64,000 nucleotides of DNA, taken from assembly GCA_916610825.1 (NCBI GenBank), contig OU744452.1, forward strand, positions 20,187,781 to 20,251,780. Direction: 5' to 3'. The stretch is from Haliclystus octoradiatus. Its lineage: Eukaryota > Cnidaria > Staurozoa > Stauromedusae > Haliclystidae. Under the pieces are notes generated by a model. That model was not told where the DNA came from. It was given only the letters and a program-made list of their open reading frames with translations, and made no database searches. Position 1 is the first letter of the stretch. Each line of letters starts with the position of its first letter. Shown here piece by piece: positions 25,601 to 37,295 of this stretch. The position numbers and the translations under genes were made by a program.

Positions 25601-28600
25601 ATTCTTTCATAACAAAACGAACGGTTACCAAAAAACCTGTAAAGACATTTAAAAAAGCCTACAATCAAGATAGTGCTTATATAAAACTTGAATTAAAGTA
25701 ATATCACGCACGGAAACCAATCGACAGAGAAACTGTTCTGGACATATAAACATAGGCCTACATATCACATAATACACAGACTTTGACATTTATAGGTAGG
25801 CCTATAGATGTTTCCTACCTAAAATCTGTTGAATCAATTTTAATTGCATCTTTGAATAGTCGTATTGCATCTTTATACTTCTCGAGAGCAGCCATTCGAT
25901 TTGCTTCTATTGCCAATTCACGACTTTTACGTACAAGATCAGTTACACCATCCGGTGATGTGTTATTTGCTGTTCTTTCTGTTAATCTATTGTTTGTGTT
26001 GCTATTGCGGTTAGATTCTGTGCTAGATTTAGATTCAGTTGCAGTCCTTACTGGTTTAGTTTTTACTTGAGCTGTTATTGTTTTATTTGATTGGTTACTA
26101 CCAGATGATGTCGGCGCCTTTCCAGCAACACGAGCAAAAAATGCACTATTTGTATCAATACTGTTGTCCTGAATAAGAAAAAATTATTTTAACAAATTAA
26201 ACAATCATCATCATTACCATTTATTCAGGACAGTCAAACCTGTTATAACGGCCACCTCTATATAGCAGCCACCTGTCTATAGTGGTCACTCTTGTGAAAT
26301 ATCAAAAATAATTGTTTCTATTGAAATAGCCCTATATATAAAGGCCACCTGCATATAGTGGTCAATTGATCTACCTCTCATAGCTGGCTGTTATATACAG
26401 GTTTAACTGTACATGATATACAGTAACAAACATTAAATTATTGGCGCTTAAATGCTTCTCAAGGAGATTTTTGAAACATGTCGGTCTGAAAACCTCCTTC
26501 ATTGTAGATGGGAGATTGTGCGTACCAGCATTTTGAAATGAATGGAGATGGCTTGACTTAATATATATGTCATTGTGTGGGTGTGAGAGCGTTCTCTGGT
26601 GGTATTTGGTTGTTGAAAAATACGGGAGTGCAGAGGAGTTTAATTTAACTTTTATTCCCATATATTTAACTTTTATGGGACACAGTTGCTAACTAGGCAT
26701 AGTAAGGTCAAGACAGAAGGGTGTATCAACAATAGATAGTTCTTAAGGGGAAGGAAACACACAGGAATACACATGTGGCTTTTTAAAGGGGACATTAGCT
26801 CAGATGGCAGAGCAACCGAACTTCAGATCGGATCATATCTGATCGACCGTGGTTCAAATCCCCCTAAGGTCAACTCAGCCTTGACTTTATCTGAAACATC
26901 AAATGAGTACCATCTGAGGATGGCAGATGGAATGGTCCAGAGGGAATTGCATTGTGAGTAGCTGCGGCGCATCGTTGCGCATTCACAATCGAGACCTATC
27001 AGCCATGAAATCTGTTGAAATTGATCTGCAGTGTCGCGGCTGAGATCAACAAAGAGCGTTTAAAATCATTGCTCTCAGCGAAAAAAGCCACTCATCTAGA
27101 AATAGAGGAGTGGTACGGGTGCCTTCGGTAGGGCGACACCGTCTACATTACTTTTTTTTACAAAGGGGACATTATTCATTACATTATTATTGAGGGGAAG
27201 AGAAATCCTCTATCTATAAGCCCTAGGCCTACATATAGAACCTTAGAAACAACATAACAATATATCTTACATCATCTTCTATTGGTTGACTTGGTAACCT
27301 GAAATGTAAATGATGAATACAAATGACAAAAACAGAACCCTCATCTTTCTGCATTTTAAATATCAAAATGAAATAAAGTGAATATTGCATATAATCTACG
27401 ATCTGGTCCAGTGTGAAGTAACCAACCAAACAACTGTTCAAATCTAGGAAATTGTTGTGAAGCAGAAAAGCATGTCAGAGTGTCTGAGTCGAACCCACAA
27501 TCTCTGAATATCCTGTCCAGTGCTATAGCCTTTGAGTTACTTTGTCATTTGATCTACTAACACAATAACTGCAAGTCACTCTTGTTTCAACACTGTGAAC
27601 TTTTACATGGTTGCATAGACCGCCAGTTAGCTTTGCCGTGCCAAAAAAGTTTGTTTGCCAGGTCTCTAGTGACAACTTTTACTTTCCCACAACAACATGA
27701 TCTTCTTTCATTAATGTAAGGTACGGGGGATGAATTAGCTCAGATGACAGAGCAACTGGACTTCAGATCTGATTATATCTGGTTGAATGTGGTTTAAATC
27801 CCCCAAACAGAGTCCAGCAAAAGTGGGGATCCTGGGATCCTAGATTCACAGAAGACTAGAGCAAATTCAGAAGAAAATTGATAATCTTCTGATTATTAGG
27901 ACAAATCTCAACAAAAAATTCAGAAGAAAATGTTGAAAATGTTTCAAGATTCCAGAAGGAAGTAACTTTTGTCGGACACTGCCCCCAAAGGTCAACTCAG
28001 GCTTGACTTTATCTAAAAGATCGACTCAGTATTATCCTCTGTTGGAAAAAGAAGAATAGTACGGGCGTCTTTGGTAGGGAGATAAAAATTCAATTACTAC
28101 TTCAAGGTTTGCGGTGTCCCATGAAAACACCCTATATATAGCTGTTTATATCATTCACTTATAAATTTAATTAAATATGTAGCTTAAATATCTGCTTGAA
28201 TCATTACTGGTGTTTGTTGAGCCTAGTCATGATCAAAATGTACAGTTTTATACTGCCCATATAGCAACACAAGTAAATATACAAATGTTGGCTGCATGTG
28301 AATAGTAAACACTATACTGTTATACATAATGTTTTACCTCGTACTAGCATTTTCTGAATGTTCCATTTCACCCCGTGCAAGCCCAGTCAAGGTAGACCCA
28401 CTTGCGAAAGGTAATGGTTTTCGTTCGTCGCTATTTGTTGTAGTATTATGATTATCAGTTGATAGAGCTGGCCTCTCCTGAAATAAAAGATAAAAAGTAT
28501 CAGTACCATATCGCTATTAACATCAAAGGAGAAGGATGGAAAGAGTCTGAGAACCGCTAAAAGTCTGAAAATTCTCATATCTGATATTTTGTTTTAAAGC

Positions 28601-31600
28601 AGCCAATAAATTACCTCATTTTCATCTTTTTCAGATGAATTGCTTTTATCTTTATTTTTTGCTTTTTGTCGTTCCTTCTTCTTCTAAATAGGGATAATAT
28701 ACAGCACACAATTAATACTAAACAGCTATTGAACAAGATTGAACGTGTAAGAGTGAAACCTGTATATAACAGCCAGCTATGAGAGGTATATAAATTGCCC
28801 ACTATAGACAGGTGGCCTTCATATACAGGTTTGAAACAATATGTTGTTCTTGTGTTTTTGTTGTCTGTGATCATTTCCCCTTTGTGACATTACTGATATA
28901 CCAAGTTTGTTTCCCATTTTTCCATTGTAGTTTTGAAGGGGGAATTGATCACAGAAACCAAAAACACAACAATAATACTAATAATGATAACAAAATTTAT
29001 GTTTATCTAATAGCAGATAATATAGGGCTCTATCTCTTCATTTGACAGAGCGGTAAATAATAATAATAATAATATATGACGAAAGAGTCAAAGAATACAC
29101 ATTCTCAACTGTTACTCAAGTTTCACGCATTTCACAGCGATCTTCAGATAGATTTTTACTCATGGAAGATGGGGAAAGCCACATTCACTTACTTAATTTT
29201 CTTCTGGATTTTTCTGTTGAATTTTGATCAGTAAATCATAAAATATCAATTTCCTTGTAAACTTGCTCTAACCCTCCAGAATCTAGGATTCCCCGATTCC
29301 TACTTTTGTCAAACTCTGTCCAGGATATACACTTTAACTATATGGGTTTCATTTTTGATATCAAAATTCATCGATTATCAAATTCTTTTCAAAGTATTGC
29401 AATATGTTATTGTACATTTGATAATGATCAATGAAGATCTTTACGTTATTTTTTATTACATTATCATTATTTCAAGGGTTAGCATACTAGCTATACTTGT
29501 GAAAGTGATGTACTTCCTGCGTGTATCTTTTTAGATTGTACTTCCATTCTATTCTATTGATATGCAGGCAAATTTAAATGATAATTATACCGTTACCTTT
29601 TTCTTTGCTTTTTTCTTCTCTTCCTTTTCTTTTTCTAATTTCTCTTCTGCTATCAATTGATTTGCTAACTTATCAGCTTCCTAAAATTGGAAATCACAAA
29701 ACGTAAAGTCTACTGATAGTCTTCAGGGTCTCATAAAATATTTCTCCTTCCTGAATTCCAATTTTCCTCCCAAACTTTTTTCGACTGAGTTTGTTGTGTA
29801 AACATTTTCATATATTTTCATTTTACGGTTATTGTAAAAAAAAAACATGATAAAAACTGCACAGAGTTACTATTATGTCAAAGAAAAGAAAGGAAATGAT
29901 TTTTCTTCGGATTAAAAAACTTGAATACTTCTTCCTATTCCTTCTGAATTTGTGCTTTCCTGGAATCTCAGTCCCAGAATCCTTCATTTTATCTAACGCT
30001 GGGTCTCACAAACGCAGGAAACATGCAATCCTATATGCCAGAAGAATTGAGTAAATCCAGAGACAAAATTTGTGTTCTTATCATTGTTTTTATATTATAC
30101 TAGAAATGCCTTACCCACATTGCTGGGCTAATTTAGGTCGAATTAAAACAACATTTAACGTTGTCAAAACAAACAAATAATTAATGTGTAAAAATCAAAT
30201 TGGAGAACACATGAATTTTAATATCAAACAATAGAAACGCGACGCAACGAAGAATGTCGTAACATCGTCAGGGTCCAACAAAATGTTTTACCTTCCGCAA
30301 ACTTTAAATTTTTAGATAAACTTTTGAGTAATTTTACTGACATAAAAAACTTAAATCGAAGCTTTATTTTGGGTTTATATCCAGCATTTTGCCTTTTCCT
30401 TCTGAATTTTGCTGGCCTTCCGCAAACTAGGTTTCCAAGTTTCCGGACTTTGTCGGACCCTGAACATGGTGAATCCAAAAAGCCAAATAAAATTAAAGAC
30501 AACATTTTTTTCCATATGCAAAGCAAAGGCAAAAGTCAATTAAACAAAGCCTGTTAAGTATACCTATTAGGAATTATCTATCAGAATTCAGACGATACGC
30601 TATTTGATTCATTTGTTTTTGAAATAGCTGAGAAAATTGAACAAACCGCCGCAAACACATTGGCATTGCCTCTAGGATTCCAGAAGGCTGAACCTTTTGT
30701 CAGACCCTACCACTGATCAGACTAAATCTTACTTACACATTTTGATATCCAGTAGTTTTCTCTCTCAGCTTCTATATGAATAAAGGAAACAAATAAAAAT
30801 GAATAAATGAAAAAGATGCCAGATTTACACATAAGCAGAGCAATTCACGATAATAATAAGAACAGAGTGTTATATTTGTTAATTATACATAGGGTCCAAT
30901 AAAATATTATTGCTTCCAGGATTCAAATAATTGCTTCAAAAGTTTACAGAGGGATCACATCAAGTAAACCTTTTTCACAGCTTTTTATTTTATCGTCATT
31001 CTCATAAAAAATCATGACAAACCTGTATCTTTTTTAGATATCTTCCATAGAAAAGATAAGCACATCAGTTTTCTTCTTTATTTAAACCCTTTATTACATA
31101 ATGTCTTAATGTCTGTTTTCCTGTTAACTTGGCTATGTATGCAACATGTATCAGTCCTTTGAAAAAAAGTTATGTATAACTTAAAGGTTTCTAAATAAAT
31201 GATGATTATAAAAACTTGAATACAACTATTTCCTACCATTTCTTCTGAATTTGGGCTAGCCTTCCAAGCCTCTTAGTCCCAGAATCCCCCCATTTTATCG
31301 AACCACTGATTATACAGCGTAACCTGTCTGTAACAGCCAGTTATGAGATTAAAAAATAGTGGCCACTAGATGGAGGTGTATTATTTATATAGAGGTTAAA
31401 TTCAATACAGATTAGCACTTCATGAAGTGACTACTATAAACAGGTGGCTGTTCAATAGAGTGACCTTTATACACACTTTTCACTGTACAGACATATTTGA
31501 CTCTTGAACTAACATGAGACTATTTTTGCAATCAAATTCATTGAAGAGCATATATTGTGAACAGGGTCCGACAAAGACCGGAAACTTGGAAACCTGGTTT

Positions 31601-33383
31601 GCGGAAGGCTAGCAAAATTCAGAAGGAAAAGGCATAATGCTGAATACAAAAATTAAAGTTATTAGAAAATTTAAAAATAAAATTTTGATTTCATGATTTA
31701 ATGTCAGTAAAATCACTCAATATGTTATCTAAAAAGTTGAGGTTTGCGGAAGGTAAATCATTTTGTCAGACCCTGATTGTGAAGACATCCTCGCCTCTTT
31801 ATGTAGGCATATACGTTTTCAATCCCTTTTCAGTTTCAGAATCTTCAAAATTTACATCCAACCCTGAATAAGAGGATAAGAAATGAGAAATGGAAGCATT
31901 GATCAAACTTACGCCTTTCCGCAATGATTTGACGAAATGATTCTTCATCGAAATCTTCACTATATTCGTCACTTGAATAATCAGAGTTACATATTTCTTC
32001 ATAGAAAGGACCATTTTTACTATCTAAGTGAGGAATACCTATAAAGATTCAAGCAAAAAGAAAATTACGACATTCATCAAAGCAAGTATTTCAGTATTAT
32101 AACCAGTACAACAAAATATTTAAGAAGTCTTCTAGAATCTTCTGTAAACATTTAAATATTTACTTTTGAAGTTTTGTGTTTGACGTTTGTCTCATAAATT
32201 ATAAAAACATAAATTCTCTTCAGAATTTGCTCCAGCCTTCCGTAAAATTTTGTTGTACCATGAATGTAAAGATCAAAATATTCATGTTTCCGTAAGTCCC
32301 GCAGTTTTCCCAATTCACTGAAAAGTGCTTTCAATCCCTGCATTTTAGAAACATATAAATAGACTGCTTCAAACAACACAGCCAAGTCATGAAGATGTCA
32401 ATTTTCTTCTGAATGCGCTATCACCTTCTGATATCTATGATCTAGGATACCTACTTTCGTTACACCCTACATCACGTCATAATTGGTTTATAATTATTTA
32501 CTTCAGAAATATTCAATTCAAACAAACCTTTCTCTTTTCTATTATTTGATGAATATAAAACATCAACCATATCATTCTAAAAAGAAAATGTTACAAAATA
32601 TTAAAGATGAACAAAGTAATAATGGATGAAAGTGATGAATAATAACAAATGGGTGAAAGTATGAAGAAACAATAGGAATTTATTTTTGAATGTTCATTTT
32701 ACCATTATAAACCGGGTAAGCTAGTAGCTATCTATTCACCAGGATGGTTGTTATTTTTGATGCATGTAAGAGTTTAATAGCCGGATGCCTTGTCGCTAGT
32801 GAAAGAGTATGTTTGCAAAAATTATAGAAATCGCTGTATGGAATAAAAAAGGTTCTATGCAAAAACATCAATGATCTTGCCTGGCAGATCATGTCAGATA
32901 AAATAAATAAGATTGATTGTAAAGAATTTCTTTGATTGACAAAATATTGGCACATGTGTGCACTCTGTCCTTCGTTGCAAAGAGTTAATAAATTTTGATT
33001 TTTCCAGCAAAGTTTACTACAAACTTCCAAAGATTGTGCGGAATAGTAGGCTAGGTCGATTTCTTGCAACGCTCCTACGCTTGGCCTACAGCCTAGGAAT
33101 CTTACGTTAAATACAATACACCCCAAAATACACCGCCTGTTTGAAGCCAAACATGCAGGGTCCGGTAAAGTAGGGATCCTGGGATCCTAGATCCCAGGAG
33201 GCTTAACTTTAATTCTTTTAGGATTCCATAAAGCTAAACTTTCGTCAGACACTGCAGACGTGTTTTGATGAATGTTGAACCAACGAAAACAACACCTACA
33301 ATATATTCCATACACAATCTATAGGTATAACTTACCAGACTTAATGTAATGGATGATTCTCCTGCGCCATGTTTGACACTCAT
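19678..33383 (-). CDS. ttc31: TTC31-like protein with TPRs and a C-terminal RRM, sixteen exons
   Basis: Exons (minus): 33383-33336, 32576-32528, 32038-31913, 30771-30737, 29680-29597, 28683-28615, 28477-28338, 27298-27271, 26168-25819, 25636-25586, 25337-25247, 23637-23536, 23276-23186, 21902-21701, 20384-20195, 19800-19678. Sum 1,779 nt, 592 residues, every phase consistent. An acidic segment (YSSDEYSEDFDEE) and AERENYWISKC come first, then a Lys/Glu-rich coil (KEKEEKKKAKKKK), a Ser/Asn/Thr-rich linker, TPRs at about 275-385 with the GNRSFCYERIGD string very like human TTC31, and an RRM at about 489-570 (RNP2 VWVGNI, RNP1-like KKCAFVNYD). TPRs imply a protein-docking role, the RRM single-stranded RNA binding; cellular role unknown. 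Human TTC31 as I know it lacks an RRM. The last exon could instead splice at AAAG/GTATGA just before its stop. Confidence 0.85.
19870..20040. mobile_element. Inverted-repeat MITE with AACCCGGGTTAG palindromes
   Basis: Ends read CTTTTCACACTACAACTAAC at the left and the near-inverse at the right (CGTTGAAGTGTGAAAAG), with several internal copies of AACCCGGGTTAG or variants. It lies in the last intron of the TTC31-like gene. Target duplication is not clear; the TTTTCACACT type of end is seen in several MITE families, so superfamily is left open. Confidence 0.5.
20728..21098 (-). mobile_element. tRNA-derived SINE, full copy
   Basis: On the minus strand it has a tRNA-like head with an A box (TTAGCTCAGATCGCAGAG) and B box (GGTTCAAATCC), a body with AACTCAGCCTTGACTTTATC, and a tail with GAGGAGTGGTACAGGTGCC and GGGCGACACCGTCTACATTA. 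An 11 bp duplication ACATTATGTTA flanks it at 20717-20727 and 21099-21109. The copy at 26798-27161 is closely similar. It lies in an intron of the TTC31-like gene. Confidence 0.85.
21911..22060. repeat. Two-copy 70 bp tandem duplication beside an exon
   Basis: A 70 bp unit containing TTAACAATAACAAATGGAAT and ACGCTGGATTTCTATAAATA is present twice (landmark at 21921 and 21991) with few differences. It begins only a few bases upstream of the acceptor of the exon 21902-21701 of the TTC31-like gene, so it covers the usual branch-point zone. Confidence 0.8.
23899..24914. mobile_element. About 1 kb element with ~100 bp inverted repeats
   Basis: Left arm AGACGCTACAATGAGG through GCTAGCAAAGTAATGC and CTACCTGGCCAATCACAGAG is matched in inverse at the right (ending TTGTAGCGTCT). 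The 800 bp centre is AT-rich and has no supported gene. No convincing target duplication was found, so the superfamily is unassigned. It lies in the intron between TTC31-like exons 25247 and 23637. Confidence 0.6.
26231..26409. mobile_element. pogo/Tigger-like MITE, foldback copy
   Basis: Starts CAGTCAAACCTGTTATAACG and ends AGGTTTAACTG before TA. The two halves are inverse copies (GGCCACCTCTATATAGCAGC; ATAGCTGGCTGTTATATACA), making a hairpin with a centre of about 60 bp. Same family as 18488-18638. In an intron of the TTC31-like gene. Confidence 0.65.
26798..27161 (+). mobile_element. tRNA-derived SINE, full copy
   Basis: A box region AGCTCAGATGGCAGAGC, B box GGTTCAAATCC, SINE body and the GGGCGACACCGTCTACATTA tail followed by a T run. 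A 13 bp duplication AAAGGGGACATTA occurs at 26785-26797 and 27162-27174. Not a tRNA gene: the sequence after the B box does not close an acceptor stem and continues into the SINE body. In an intron of the TTC31-like gene. Confidence 0.85.
27728..28065 (+). mobile_element. Older tRNA-derived SINE split by a MITE
   Basis: The SINE head (GATGAATTAGCTCAGATGAC, B box GGTTTAAATCC) and body (GGTCAACTCAGGCTTGACTT, then ACGGGCGTCTTTGGTAGGGA) are recognisable but clearly more diverged than the copies at 20728 and 26798. A MITE at 27808-27981 interrupts it just after the B box. In an intron of the TTC31-like gene. Confidence 0.75.
27808..27981. mobile_element. CAGGGTC-family hAT MITE inserted in a SINE
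   Basis: Ends CAGAGTCCAGCAAAAGT and TTTTGTCGGACACTG are near-inverse. A perfect 8 bp duplication CCCCCAAA flanks it (27800-27807 and 27982-27989), the size made by hAT transposases. The arms carry GGGATCCTGGGATCCTAGAT, typical of the family seen at 33156, 30269, 31562 and 53069. Confidence 0.85.
30269..30462. mobile_element. CAGGGTC-family hAT MITE
   Basis: Begins CAGGGTCCAACAAAATG and ends CTTTGTCGGACCCTG; flanked by AACATCGT (30261-30268) and AACATGGT (30463-30470), an 8 bp duplication with one mismatch. It carries the subfamily text CCTTCCGCAAAC at two sites. In an intron of the TTC31-like gene. Decayed arms of the same wider family lie near 29200-29325, 29940-30010, 30670-30710, 31240-31305, 32400-32470 and 41990-42060. 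Confidence 0.8.
31315..31485. mobile_element. pogo/Tigger-like MITE
   Basis: Starts CAGCGTAACCTGTCTGTAAC after TA and ends TTTCACTG before TA. Contains GACAGGT/AACAGGTGGCTG motifs of the family described at 18488-18638. In an intron of the TTC31-like gene. Confidence 0.6.
31562..31775. mobile_element. CAGGGTC-family hAT MITE with perfect 8 bp duplication
   Basis: Begins CAGGGTCCGACAAAGACCGG and ends TTTTGTCAGACCCTG. The duplication ATTGTGAA at 31554-31561 and 31776-31783 is exact. Same subfamily as 30269-30462 (GCGGAAGG and AAATTCAGAAGGAAAAGGCA strings). In an intron of the TTC31-like gene. Confidence 0.85.
33156..33254. mobile_element. Short CAGGGTC-family hAT MITE
   Basis: A 99 bp copy beginning CAGGGTCCGGTAAAGTAGGG and ending TTCGTCAGACACTG. 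Flanks CAAACATG and CAGACGTG agree at six of eight positions, consistent with an old 8 bp duplication. In the first intron of the TTC31-like gene. Confidence 0.6.
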
Positions 33384-36300
33384 TCTGACATCCAAGCTTA
33401 ATATTTGGTTTAATTACTACCTGAATATGAAACAGTAAATTGAAAAGATAACATCTTCAATAGCGAAAGACGAGTGAGCGCAATTAGATCACAGTACCTA
33501 TCGATCATTTGTTCATTTAACAACGAGTAATTTGAAATTTGTGTTGTTTTTGTCAAAAACCAATTATATTTGAACAGACATGACTTACAATTTTCTATAA
33601 ATGGCACTGTTAGCAATCTCTATTATGAAGGAATGAGGATGACAAAACATTCATGGAATGATTTATTTTGTCCTCGTTTATTCCGTATCTATCTATTTGT
33701 CACGTTCAAATCTATATTATAATGCGAGTGAGAGAAAGGAGTAAAGTCTATAACTAGATATATCCGGTTTCAAATTGTTATGAACTGGTATCAAATAATT
33801 CCTCTTAACCAAACTGTTAACAAAGGTATCAATTAGTCCTACTAACGCAAATTATACTCAAAAAAAGCATACATTTCAGTAATATAGAGAACAACGTCAC
33901 TTTCAAGTCATATGTTACGCATGCATACCAGTTAAGTAAAAGAAATTACCCTCCTGCGAATAGTCATGGACTCAGTAAGTCTGACCTTCAAGTCTTGAGT
34001 TCTGAAAGCGCTTTGTGAAGCTTGTAATTCAATATATTCAAATGGAAATGTTTCAAATTTAACGAATAGTGTAGTATTGTAGCGTTGAATTATTGTTATT
34101 TGTTATCCAAATGTGTAAATTAGTTGTTTTTCTAATAAATTATCATATTTTGCAACATTTTCATGGAAGCTGCAAAACATGTCTCTCATCCTTCCTCTTC
34201 AGTTGAACTCAGTCCTCTTCGTAGCCTCGTTGCCGTTATAGGATTATTGGAACCTGGCGGGGAACCTAGGAAGGAAGGAAAGTGAAAAACTACCGGAAAA
34301 CCCGTGCATCGACACAGTTAACTAAATCTGAGTACGATATGATATATTTCCTATATTAAGTATTTCGCTATTTTGACCGTCAAATAAAGGAATCACTAAG
34401 GCCGAAACACTAAACAAAGTGTCATGTGTTTTTCGTACCTGCCACTGCTCTTTTTTAAACAGATGTTTGTTACATTTGTGCGTCCTCCCATACTTGAGTA
34501 TTGATCCCAAATTTGGTCTCCAAGTACGTCAAAGACGTCATCATAATGAAACAATTCAACGCAAATATACTAAACGAATGTTTAAATCATTGATCCTCTA
34601 ATGTATAAGATCAAGTGCTATGACTCATTTATATACGTCTGTTTGACACGTAAAACGGATGGCAATGGCATGGAAGATTGTAGTCTACAAGCGAAATAAT
34701 AGACGTAAAAGTCGCAAATTACGTATATTCTATAGCTTTGGAGGAACGAACTAATTCATTCAACCACCCCTCCCAACAACGGTGTCTCTTAGTATGTCTA
34801 TATATAGACCTATAGATATATTTTATCAGTACGCAATTCTATAACTCTTTACAACAAAGGTTTGATCGCTTACCCACAAAAGGTATTCATAATCACAGCA
34901 GCATTCAAGGGAGTCAGCTAACACACGGTAATCGAGAATCATCCTCTTTTCGTTATAGCGAGTATGAAACAGATTTGTCAAAAATAGTCGCACGCAGCAA
35001 GAAACGAGAATCGAACCATCGGAAACTTTTTTGTATAATTTTCCACTTATTATTCGCTCAAAACAAACAATTTTTCACTGAAAAATTGCAGTACTGTATC
35101 AATACGAAAGAAATAATAATTTTTTGTTACAAGAAGGTCTGACTTTGAGAAAAGATCGATCTCAGGAATATGAATCCTACGAACGGAGTTGGGCGTGAAT
35201 ATTGAATACATTAGTATTTTCCCTCCTGTAATGCCCCTATATGACCCCTTTCTACAGTAATGATGTGATGACAGATCAGTGGACTTCTACTAAATGTGCA
35301 TATAGAAGGCCGGAATTAAACCCCTGCGACTTGGCGGCGATAATTAATGATTTGAGTATATAACTCCAATGCATGATGTAATAATCCCATAAAATGGTCA
35401 CATAATATGAATCAGATTGTATTTCTATGTCCTCGTTAATTAAATGCATAGTGTACAATCTAATTCGAACAGAACAATTATACATCGATGAATCATAGCA
35501 GTGATTTCTTTAGTAAATCATAATTAAACAAAATGTTTTCCTAATAAACATAATCGTTAGATAATAATGACCTCATAATGACTGTGATAAAATTAACTAA
35601 TGAGCTCATTAAAACAAATAAGTCCGACATCATCAATCATTTCTTAATACGATCATATTCTGATTGATTCAAAGATGGAATTCATTAGTGATATCAACAA
35701 TACAGATAAATATTTCATTGAAACTTTTTCAGATACAAAGTTGGTGGTCGATTATAATGTGATGAAAATCCATACTGATCTCCATTACACGCGAGTTGAG
35801 GTTTTAATTATAGAACACAATAAAAAGTGTCGTCAGTTCTAATCCTGACATTTAGTAACAATGTGTAATAACTACAAATTCAATCGGTTTCCAAATTTGT
35901 AGCTACAATCGAGCTCCATTTTAATTTCTAGTTCTCTTCGGTGATGAGGTCACTATGAGCGTTTAGTATGCATGCTTGCTAGAGATCTATTTGTCTATAG
36001 GTATGTAAATACCGCTAGTATAGCCTAGGAGTGGCCTAGGCAATAACTCTCCGTTATAAACAATATACCTCACAGTGTTGTATATCGTGTACCAAAAATA
36101 CTGTTAATATTGGATAGAATCTCTAGGAATAGCACCATAAGGTTATTGCATAATCTAAAGGTTCATTGATTAAATCTACAGGTTATTGACAAATAATTAT
36201 TTTGCTTTTAGTTTATTTAAATTATAACTATTCTTTGAATAGATGAGATTTACTTTCTTTTTGAATTGTTCAAGTGAGGGACAAGAGCGAATTTCAAATG

Positions 36301-37295
36301 AATTCCATAATGTTGGTGCTGCGATGGCGAATGCACGACATTCGTCTTGAACGCTTCCGTCATGTCTGAGTTAATTATAAATCATAAATGATGTGCTAAT
36401 GGCTTAAAAACATGAAAATACTTTTTGATCTAATTGGCTTAGGTTCTGTTCTGTTGTAATGATCGTGAAGGAATGAATAAAGCATTTCATTACGATGTAA
36501 TACAGTACCTACTAATTGGAATCCTATATTTATGCTTCCTTTTTTCCTTTAGTAGTTAGAAAGTTTTATACTGATATGCAAGTGATATACTATATACGAT
36601 CATATATAATAAAAGACAGTTAAGTAGGAAATCATTTTAGGATTAAAACGATTAAAACGAAGTTTTGATTTGTCGTAGATATATACTTCATCATGACAAA
36701 TGATCTAAAATAGACTATTAATAGCTATTCAATGTTATATTTTGAAAGGCTCATTTCAAATAACGGATTATAGTATAGGACATATATACATTTTACATTA
36801 ACCCTTTCCGGAAGACAAATAATAACAGGAAACATCAAGATTATTACAGTTTTCCAATTTGAAGGCATCAAAGTCCAATAATTACACTAATCCACTCTTT
36901 ATATCATGTTATAAGAACTATTGTAAAACCTAGAAGAATTGGGCGTTCCTTTTAAAACAAATTATAATTACATATGAGGGCGTCCCTATTTGATTTTAAT
37001 TTGTTTCATTTCAATCGCTTTTATAGTAAAAATCAAATCGATTATCAGTAATTATTTATGTACATCTATTAAGAATAAATTTAGACAATCGAAGAGGGAT
37101 TAGTATCGGCGCCTGTCGAGTCAAAACTTGTCATTCACTTCCCGCCATCTAGTCAGACAGTGTGCTCCACAACTATGGTATAGCTGATCACTTTTGCACA
37201 CAGGAGATTGTGTATGATAACACAGAAGACCATACTGAAGCAAAAGTGAATACTATAACTATAAAAAACTGTTATTTATATATATTCTATGCATT
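33384..37295. other. 3.9 kb intergenic region between divergent TTC31-like and emx genes
   Basis: No coding exon supported on either strand. The 150 bp above 33383 should hold the TTC31-like 5' UTR and promoter, and the 3' half the emx promoter and enhancers, but no specific site could be fixed by eye. A short string (TTTTGACCGTCAAATAAAGG near 34372) has a relative near 9814, so it is part of a decayed dispersed repeat. The DNA from about 35500 to 36900 is AT-rich with ATTA-type homeodomain-like sites, which are expected by chance at this composition. Confidence 0.4.

Noticed and set aside
26798-26875. tRNA gene with A and B boxes
   Set aside because: The tRNA-like head continues into a SINE body with a target duplication, and the same unit recurs at 20728, 27728 and 58018.
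32728-33150. 140-residue minus-strand frame
   Set aside because: Lies wholly in the first intron of the TTC31-like gene; no supported splice sites or recognisable domain, and composition like non-coding neighbours.
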